In this document: piece by piece, positions 59,601 through 64,000 of the stretch
How the letters are laid out: every line of letters begins with the position of its first letter
Position numbering within the stretch: the first letter of the stretch is position 1
From: Streptomyces maremycinicus
Lineage (GTDB): Bacteria; Actinomycetota; Actinomycetes; Streptomycetales; Streptomycetaceae
Length of the DNA stretch: 64,000 nt
NCBI RefSeq assembly: GCF_001184025.1
Contig: NZ_BBYG01000008.1
Location: 372,001 to 436,000 of the forward strand
Direction: 5' to 3'
The notes under the pieces: generated by a model
The model's input: only the letters and a program-made list of their open reading frames with translations
Told to the model about the DNA's origin: nothing
Database searches by the model: none
Program-made: the position numbers and the translations under genes

Positions 59601-60031
59601 CGGCGGCGCAACGGCCGGAGCGCGCGGGCCAGCGCCAGTTCGGCCGCGAGGGCCTTGTCCTCGGGCACCCGGACGGGCATCGCCCGGTTCGGCTCGGTGC
59701 TCGGCCGCAGCCGGATGTCGGGCAGCTGCGGCGGTGCCGGACGGGCCGACCCGTACAGCGAGGACGCGGTCAGGTCGGGTAGATCCGGAGCGTCGGGGTC
59801 GGGCGCAGCCCGCCCCCGGTCGGCCGCGTCGGCCTCGGGTGCGGAGGGTTCGGCGTCCGTCGGGTGGTCGGCGGTGGTGGACCGGCTGAGCGGGGTGGCC
59901 GCTCCGGCGGGCAGCACCCTGGCGAGCCACAGCACGTCGAGCACCTGGTCCGCGTCCAGCTCGTGCCCGCAGGCCCGCAGCACCCGCAGGGCCTCCGCGA
60001 GCCGCGCGCCACCCTCTTGGGCCCCGGTCAC
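56681..60031 (-). CDS. Giant vWA-like / pseudokinase-like / ParA-like fusion protein (SAV_2336-type)
   Basis: 1116 residues, last gene of the MoxR-protease operon. Residues ~20-40 are helical; ~178-345 form a vWA-like domain (RWLHLVLLVDDGLSMLLW; LVLVVSDGTG) with a degenerate metal site. Residues ~565-802 are a kinase-like fold: the VAIK Lys is Arg595, HRD is LTD (Asp697) and DFG is DLS (Asp714), so catalysis is doubtful. Residues ~873-1100 resemble ParA/MinD ATPases (LTVVGAYHYSGRATTTMVLGS), but the deviant Walker A lysines are missing. It matches in kind the SAV_2336 N-terminal-domain proteins. GTG 60031 lies 24 bp after the MoxR gene. Confidence 0.75.
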   Translation of the reverse strand: MTGAQEGGARLAEALRVLRACGHELDADQVLDVLWLARVLPAGAATPLSRSTTADHPTDAEPSAPEADAADRGRAAPDPDAPDLPDLTASSLYGSARPAPPQLPDIRLRPSTEPNRAMPVRVPEDKALAAELALARALRPLRRRRPSPHRLEIDEERTAAELAETRLPDVVQRPVQERWLHLVLLVDDGLSMLLWHRLGAELRTLLERLGAFATDRVLGLDTRSAQEPRLHARPFRHDSTPVPLSSVSDPSGHTLVLVVSDGTGASWRSGSLHRLLSQWASRGPTAVLHTLPPDLWEGSGIHAERWQATTRRIGGANTSWEITDPVLPADLAPFDGVPVPVLEPTAASLRNWAHLLASPGATVPLPLLSRPGRYSAAGPAPGPGDAQQFRDAATPEAYRLAAHLAAVSPLTVPVMRLVQTAVPWRARTSHLAEVFLGGLMRPHPAPVPGPLPAKHQVFDFSDTSRLVLLDAVPQAELLRTSRSIGQRLEQLAGHSPDFPAWLAHPDGPAHLPGSHRPFTSVERRLLTRFGVSFEREAQGLEAGRGRSADSADGWTRLIEDDPRHLGPYLLLRRRRLRRTVEYEGVDQRGGRALVRTPRPELPGGDALAAETEALRRLGGQYAPALLATGVRDERPWLAVAPVGDGPQQPSLAVLSDIFNAAHAGGRAPFDKITALVVGWHLASALALCHLHGIVLTDLNAEHIHVLRRSVVLTDLSDCAVDGAYAGTGPMPTPEDNVRALGELLQIVSSKAGWELPGRPEGMHLWQGDTWKQLRRRVLRCLAADPAERPSAAEVADVLARYIAQSRVTRTVPPASAVNALPTERVPLALPPAAAPEGAGPPSALRPPRFGAARRAAEARLARLRTPLRHGRRLTVVGAYHYSGRATTTMVLGSLLASVRGEPVLALDGAAHEGALGRFLTDRNPATVRDLAGLPADSPYDDVRALTTRLPSGLEVAAHPTGHANPNLVHAQAYEHVLARTEPFYSFVLTDWAPQRLDDSADTVLDLTDRLILCCGTADWFLTAARQVLERLRAARRWRLADEAIIVVTEVEGPSARRVPAALASRIGVSVNQVIAVPFDRALSSPRFQDRELSQLRPPTLNEFLDLAERVVRTRTH

Positions 60032-60055
60032 CGCACCCCCCTGGTCACGGCCGCC

Positions 60056-61018
60056 TCACATCGCGCCGGTGAGCTGGTGCAGTACGGCGTCCAGAAGGCC
60101 TTCCGCGTCGAGGTCGACGCCTCCGGTGCGCAGGAACACAGCGTTGAGGAGCTGGTCGGTGGCGAGTTCGCCGGGGGCGCGGCGGCGCAGGAACGCGTCG
60201 ATCAGGTCGTCGGCCTCGCGCAGCGCCTCCTCACCGAGGTGGGCGGTGACGATGGCGCGCAGCCGTGCCTCGTCGGGCACCGGCAGGTCGAGCCGGACGC
60301 AGCGGCGCAGGAAGGCGGGCGGGAAGTCGCGCTCGCCGTTGCTGGTGATGACGGCCACCGGGAACTCGGCGCACTGGACCCGGCCCTGGCGTACCGTCAC
60401 GGTGCCCCGATGGTCGGCTGTCTGCACTTCCACCTCCGCCATGTCCTCGGGCAGTCGGGTCAGTTCGGGGATGTCGAAGTAGCCCTCCTCGAAGACGGTG
60501 AGCAGGTCGTTGGGCAGGTCGACGTCACCTTTGTCCATCTCGTCGATGAGCAGGGCGCGAGGCGTGGCGCTCGGCACCAGCGCGGTACCGAGCGCGCCGA
60601 GCCGGATGAACGTCCCGATGGACGGCTCGCGTTCGCCGCGGTCACGACTGAGGGTGGTCTCGCGCAGCCGTCCGATCGCGTCGTACTGATAGAGCGCCTC
60701 ACGCACGGTCGACCTGCTGTTGATGGACCATCGCAGCAACTCGCCGAGCCGCAACTCGTGCGCGACCGCCCGCGCCAGCGAGGACTTGCCCGTGCCGGCC
60801 GGTCCGGTGACCAGCAAGGGCCGGCGCAGGTGCAGCGCGGCGTTGACGACATCGGCGTGCTGCGGCTCGATCAGGTAGGGAAGTTCGGGTCGGACGGCCG
60901 GTGTCGGGCTGAAACGCCGCCACGGCGGGGCCGAGGGCAGGTCGACGACCCGAGGGACGCCGTCACCGCGGAACAGGCGCCAGTCCGCGCCGGCCCGGGA
61001 GTCCTCTGGGGAGGTCAT
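60056..61018 (-). CDS. MoxR-family AAA+ ATPase of the protease operon
   Basis: 320 residues with intact motifs: Walker A GPAGTGKSS (72-80), Walker B LLIDEMDKG (156-164), sensor 1 VITSNGERD, and Arg fingers in AFLRRCVRLD. Short linker helices follow. Its ATG overlaps the protease stop (ATGA, 61015-61018). MoxR ATPases act with vWA proteins; the partner here is the giant downstream protein. It is only distantly like the MoxR at 35159 and belongs to another subfamily. Confidence 0.9.
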   Translation of the reverse strand: MTSPEDSRAGADWRLFRGDGVPRVVDLPSAPPWRRFSPTPAVRPELPYLIEPQHADVVNAALHLRRPLLVTGPAGTGKSSLARAVAHELRLGELLRWSINSRSTVREALYQYDAIGRLRETTLSRDRGEREPSIGTFIRLGALGTALVPSATPRALLIDEMDKGDVDLPNDLLTVFEEGYFDIPELTRLPEDMAEVEVQTADHRGTVTVRQGRVQCAEFPVAVITSNGERDFPPAFLRRCVRLDLPVPDEARLRAIVTAHLGEEALREADDLIDAFLRRRAPGELATDQLLNAVFLRTGGVDLDAEGLLDAVLHQLTGAM

Positions 61019-63264
61019 GCGCTCTCCTGTGGTTCGGTCAGGTGCAGCCGGGGCACCGTGCGGTCGGCGTCCGCCCAGGCGAGGACCGGGCGGCCGGGGA
61101 ACTCCGGAGCGCGTTTTCCCTTGGCGTTGGCCCGGTAGACGCGGACTCCGTCGGGCAGTTCACGGGTGGCGACTGCCTCCATGTGCCGGACGACATGCGA
61201 TGACGTCGAAGAGGTGGACGCAGTGGGGGCCGCGGAGGATGACACCGGGGGCGAGGACGGTGCGGAAGTGCGCGAGGACGCCTCCGTGCCGTCCCCGCGG
61301 TCCCACACCACCACCGGTATGCCCACGGCGAGGCAGATCTGAACGATGGCGTCGCGCGGGCCCGGGGGGACGTCGACGGAGACGCGGACCGTGTCGAGCC
61401 GGCCCATCAGCTCGTAGTAGATCTGGTGCGGGTCCTGGGAGGGGTCCGAGACGACCAGCGTCTCCCCCGAGTCGAGCTGCCTCCACCGCTCACGCCAGTC
61501 CGGGAGGAAACGCTCGTGCCGTCGCAGCAGTTCCGGGCAGTGCACGACCAGGGGGAACTCGACCCCGAGCACCCCTGGCACGATCTCCCCCGGCGATTGC
61601 GCGGCCCATTCGTCGACCGGGAGATTGAGGTCGGTGCGGTCCACGAGAACCTCGACCAGCGGCCGCGCCCCGTCCGTGGCCGAGGGCGCGAGGGATTCCA
61701 GGACGCGCAGCAGTTCGCGGGCAGCTCCCGACGCCGAGTACGTGGCGGAGCTGTCGGTCGACATCTGGCGCGGCCCCGTGCCCTCGTCGCACCACACACG
61801 CAGCCGGTGACGCCCCCGCCCCGCCCGCGTCACCTGGGCCAGGACCCGCACCCGGCGCGCCCCGCCCCGCAGCATCCGGGCCCAGTCCTCCGCGTCGGAG
61901 CGCCGCTCGCGCAGCGCCGCCGCAGGGATGCCGAGCCGTCCTGCCACCGCGTCCGACCACAACCGCAGGTCCGCCTTCCGGGGTTGCGGACAGAGCGCGG
62001 CGATGTACTCGACGACCCGCAGCAGCGCCGGGACCCGGGGCCCGCCGTCGTCGGAGTGGCCGTCCCCGGGCAGGGTCTCCAGACGGTCGAGGACGACATC
62101 GAGGGTGTCCCCGTCGGCGGGCACCGCGACCCGCTTCGTCGCCTCGCGCACCGCTTCGGGGAACCGCGCGAGGACGGGCCGCTCGACCCGGCGCAGCACC
62201 TGGTGCAATCGGCGGTGCTCGCGCGGCGCGAGCAGCAGTGGCGTGTCGGTGAGCCGGCCGGCGACCAGGAGCCGGTCGGCGGAGCGCGGATCCCTGGGCC
62301 GCAGGATCTCCACCAGAGCGGGCAGCGCTCGCGGATGGGTGACGAGGAAGTCCGCGAACTCCTCGACCGCGGGCGGCGTCACCGGGCTGCCCGGCTCGAT
62401 CCCGCACTCGTGCGCGAGCCGACGGGCGGTGTCGCCGAGCGTGTACGGCGACGCCAGGACATTCCGCAGCGCCATCACGAGCATGCCGCGAGCGGGATCG
62501 TCGGACTCGGCGCCACCCGCGCCCCCCGAGTCGCCTCGATCTCCCGTGTCGAGGACCCCGAAGGGCCGCAGCTCCGCCTCGACCCGCTGCCAGGGGATGC
62601 CCCAACTACGTCGGATCAGGTGCTGGGGGGAGGCCGGGAGGGGTGCTCCGCCCGGATCGCACGGTGGCATGAAATGCGCGGCGACGAGTCCTACGACGGC
62701 CCCGTCCTCCTCCGACCACAACGGGCCCCCGCTGTAGCCGGGGCCGACCGCCATACCGGTGCTCTTTCCGTCGAGGTAGCCGATCGGGCCGTCCAGAGCG
62801 GCGACCCGAAGATCGGCGAAGGTAGCGCTGTGCCCACTGCCGTGCCAGGCCCGCACCTTCTGGCCCGGCGCCATGGCCGCACAGGGGACCGGGGCGGGGA
62901 TGCTGCCGAGCGGCGCGTCCACCCGCAGCACCGCGAGGTCACCGAGCCACTCGCTGTCGCCGTCCCGTACGGCCCCGCCGTCCCGCGCGCGTGGGGCGAT
63001 CCAGTGCACCACGCGCGCGGGAAACCGCTCCGTGCTGCGCGGCCCCTCCAACGCGACGAACACGTCGTCGAGTCTCGGTGTCCGGGCCTCGAACAGATCC
63101 CTGCCCAAAGCGTCGTTGACGACATGTGCGCAGGTCAGCACCATGTCGATGCCGAGGATGACCGCCGCGCCCGCCGGCTGACCGTCGGCCGCCCGGCGCA
63201 CGGACGCCACGCGCGACCTCGTCTCCTTGTCGCCGGACGCCCCCACGGCCCCGAACCATCCCAT
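61015..63264 (-). CDS. Trypsin-like serine protease with effector-associated and VMAP-C-like regions
   Basis: 749 residues without a signal peptide, so probably cytosolic. Residues ~15-230 are a trypsin fold with full triad: His47 (TCAHVV), Asp109 (LGDLAVLRV) and Ser178 (GPGYSGGPLW). Residues ~258-330 (MALRNVLASPYTLGDTARRLAHECGI...HPRALPALVEIL) look like a small effector-associated adaptor domain. Residues ~470-749 fit the VMAP C-terminal region (VDRTDLNLPVDEWAAQ; VEFPLVVHCPELLRR). In predicted vWA-MoxR-VMAP systems such a protein is the effector released by the ATPase. ATG 63264 lies 3 bp after the Trypco1 stop. Confidence 0.82.
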   Translation of the reverse strand: MGWFGAVGASGDKETRSRVASVRRAADGQPAGAAVILGIDMVLTCAHVVNDALGRDLFEARTPRLDDVFVALEGPRSTERFPARVVHWIAPRARDGGAVRDGDSEWLGDLAVLRVDAPLGSIPAPVPCAAMAPGQKVRAWHGSGHSATFADLRVAALDGPIGYLDGKSTGMAVGPGYSGGPLWSEEDGAVVGLVAAHFMPPCDPGGAPLPASPQHLIRRSWGIPWQRVEAELRPFGVLDTGDRGDSGGAGGAESDDPARGMLVMALRNVLASPYTLGDTARRLAHECGIEPGSPVTPPAVEEFADFLVTHPRALPALVEILRPRDPRSADRLLVAGRLTDTPLLLAPREHRRLHQVLRRVERPVLARFPEAVREATKRVAVPADGDTLDVVLDRLETLPGDGHSDDGGPRVPALLRVVEYIAALCPQPRKADLRLWSDAVAGRLGIPAAALRERRSDAEDWARMLRGGARRVRVLAQVTRAGRGRHRLRVWCDEGTGPRQMSTDSSATYSASGAARELLRVLESLAPSATDGARPLVEVLVDRTDLNLPVDEWAAQSPGEIVPGVLGVEFPLVVHCPELLRRHERFLPDWRERWRQLDSGETLVVSDPSQDPHQIYYELMGRLDTVRVSVDVPPGPRDAIVQICLAVGIPVVVWDRGDGTEASSRTSAPSSPPVSSSAAPTASTSSTSSHVVRHMEAVATRELPDGVRVYRANAKGKRAPEFPGRPVLAWADADRTVPRLHLTEPQESA

Positions 63265-63267
63265 CGC

Positions 63268-63657
63268 TCACTCCGCGCCGGGCGCCGGTTTCCAGGAGGC
63301 GGTGACGGTCAGATGCGCCTGCCCGCTCCCGCCCACGATCCCGAGCTTCAGGTCCTGCCCGATCTGGACACCGAACGTGACGCTCAGCTCGGCGGGCGGG
63401 TCCGGCACCGCCGAGACGGCGTCGTGCACCTCCTGGAGGAGCGGCCCGAGCGGCTTGAGCGTGGCCTTGAGCGCCCCCGCCGCGAAACTGGCGACGGTGG
63501 CGCCGCCGGTGGCCACGGGGACGGCCCGGCCCATGCCCTCCGGGAGGCCGTCACCGCCCCCCGGGACGCGGGCCGTGGCCGCGGGCGGGGATGTGAGGAG
63601 GAATCTGACGGGTGTCCCGTCGTCCAACTCTGCCTCTGCGCTTATGGGTTCGGCCAC
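63268..63657 (-). CDS. Trypsin-co-occurring domain protein (Trypco1, CU044_2847 type)
   Basis: A 129-residue protein that fits the Trypco1 family: N-terminal strand block VAEPISAEAELDDGTPVRFLL, a central helix (EVHDAVSAVPDPPAELSVTFGVQIGQDLKLGIVGGSGQAHLTVTASW is the family's C-terminal beta core). It is known only from linkage to trypsin-like proteases and probably binds or regulates the protease. GTG 63657 overlaps the DUF397 gene end by 16 bp and has no ribosome site of its own, so it depends on coupling. The longer frame to 63792 is Arg-rich and not coding. Confidence 0.78.
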   Translation of the reverse strand: MAEPISAEAELDDGTPVRFLLTSPPAATARVPGGGDGLPEGMGRAVPVATGGATVASFAAGALKATLKPLGPLLQEVHDAVSAVPDPPAELSVTFGVQIGQDLKLGIVGGSGQAHLTVTASWKPAPGAE

Positions 63658-63860
63658 GCGGCCATTGTGATCGACGAGACGAAAACGGACCAGACCCCCG
63701 CATCGAACACGAGCGCTCCGCGCTCGGGGTCCTTGCTGTCCCGCACGGGGACGAGGCCGGGGTCGCGGGTGCCTTCGGCGACTTCGAGGCACTCACCGCC
63801 GGTGGTGTTGCTGTAACTGGACTTGCGCCATGTGGCGTTGCTCAGATCGATGGCTCGCAC
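63642..63860 (-). CDS. DUF397 protein
   Basis: 72 residues of the DUF397 family: WRKSSYSNTTGGECLEVAEG, VPVRDSKDPERGALVF and WSVFVSSI. DUF397 proteins partner with the XRE/DUF5753 regulators usually encoded just upstream, as here, often as antitoxin-like or BldB-like regulators. GTG 63860 overlaps the HTH gene by 19 bp. The last residues run into the start of the Trypco1 gene. Confidence 0.85.
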   Translation of the reverse strand: MRAIDLSNATWRKSSYSNTTGGECLEVAEGTRDPGLVPVRDSKDPERGALVFDAGVWSVFVSSITMAAWPNP

Positions 63861-64000
63861 GGCACTTCCTCCAACATCCGCGTGATGAACTTCCGCGACT
63901 CGACCGGGGACAGTGCCAGGTCGCGCATCGCATCGTAGGCACGCTGTAGCTGCTCAACCGACCTGTTTTCCTCGACCAGTTCACCGCGTACGTCGTTCTC
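63842..64000 (-). CDS. C-terminus of an XRE/DUF5753-type regulator (cut by window end)
   Basis: The last 52 codons of a gene that begins beyond the window; they read ...VEENRSVEQLQRAYDAMRD...SPVESRKFITRMLEEV. This is the C-terminal helix pattern of the DUF5753 regulators that precede DUF397 genes (AYDxLRxxALSPxxSxxLI). The HTH part lies outside the window, so the call rests on the tail and the linkage. Confidence 0.7.
   Translation of the reverse strand, partial: ENDVRGELVEENRSVEQLQRAYDAMRDLALSPVESRKFITRMLEEVPCEPSI

Overview
The window is about 72 percent GC, its coding frames carry the strong third-position GC bias of high-GC actinobacteria, and its genes are typical of Streptomyces: WhiB-era core genes such as sucCD, purNH, folD and mdh, LAETG sortase substrates, HTH/DUF397 pairs, PspC two-component genes and DUF6350. 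I read it as a piece of a Streptomyces chromosome core. From memory the gene order resembles the S. coelicolor SCO478x-SCO483x interval, but I could not check this.

Layout. 1-5 kb: the end of a GMC oxidoreductase, a sortase-anchored LAETG protein, two tandemly duplicated exported proteins and a small secreted metzincin-type protease. 5-8 kb: chorismate mutase with an apparent aromatic-amino-acid attenuator (leader peptide plus terminator), divergent from guaA. 8-16 kb: a PPOX-fold flavoprotein, a class II aldolase, a LysR regulator divergent from an MFS exporter, and membrane proteins including DoxX. 16-20 kb: a PspC-domain membrane gene pair divergent from a PspC-type sensor kinase and LuxR-family response regulator. 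20-30 kb: a wall-hydrolase neighbourhood with two paralogous coiled-coil NlpC/P60 enzymes (one behind a c-di-AMP riboswitch), the repair helicase pcrA and an M23 peptidase. 30-32 kb: a secreted-type lipase and icmB. 32-40 kb: a SWIM/DUF5691 gene pair divergent from a MoxR ATPase - DUF5682 - VWA operon. 41-57 kb: central metabolism (sucCD, purNH, folD, mdh) with small membrane and HTH proteins between. 57-64 kb: a compact minus-strand operon of HTH regulator (partial), DUF397, Trypco1, trypsin/VMAP-like protease, MoxR ATPase and a giant vWA/pseudokinase/ParA-like protein.

The two most interesting parts are linked by a theme: MoxR ATPases paired with VWA proteins. The first (32-40 kb) has back-to-back promoter elements in its divergent control region that match the RecA-independent DNA-damage promoter (RecA-NDp/PafBC type, TTGTCAGTG-N8-TAnnnT). 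The same element drives pcrA in this window, so the system is predicted to be induced by DNA damage. The second (57-64 kb) has the composition of the predicted ternary vWA-MoxR-VMAP conflict systems, with a protease as likely effector.

GC-rich minisatellites of 12-18 bp units follow many genes, and several genes appear to be transcribed as leaderless mRNAs. I saw no CRISPR array, insertion sequence, tRNA or rRNA.
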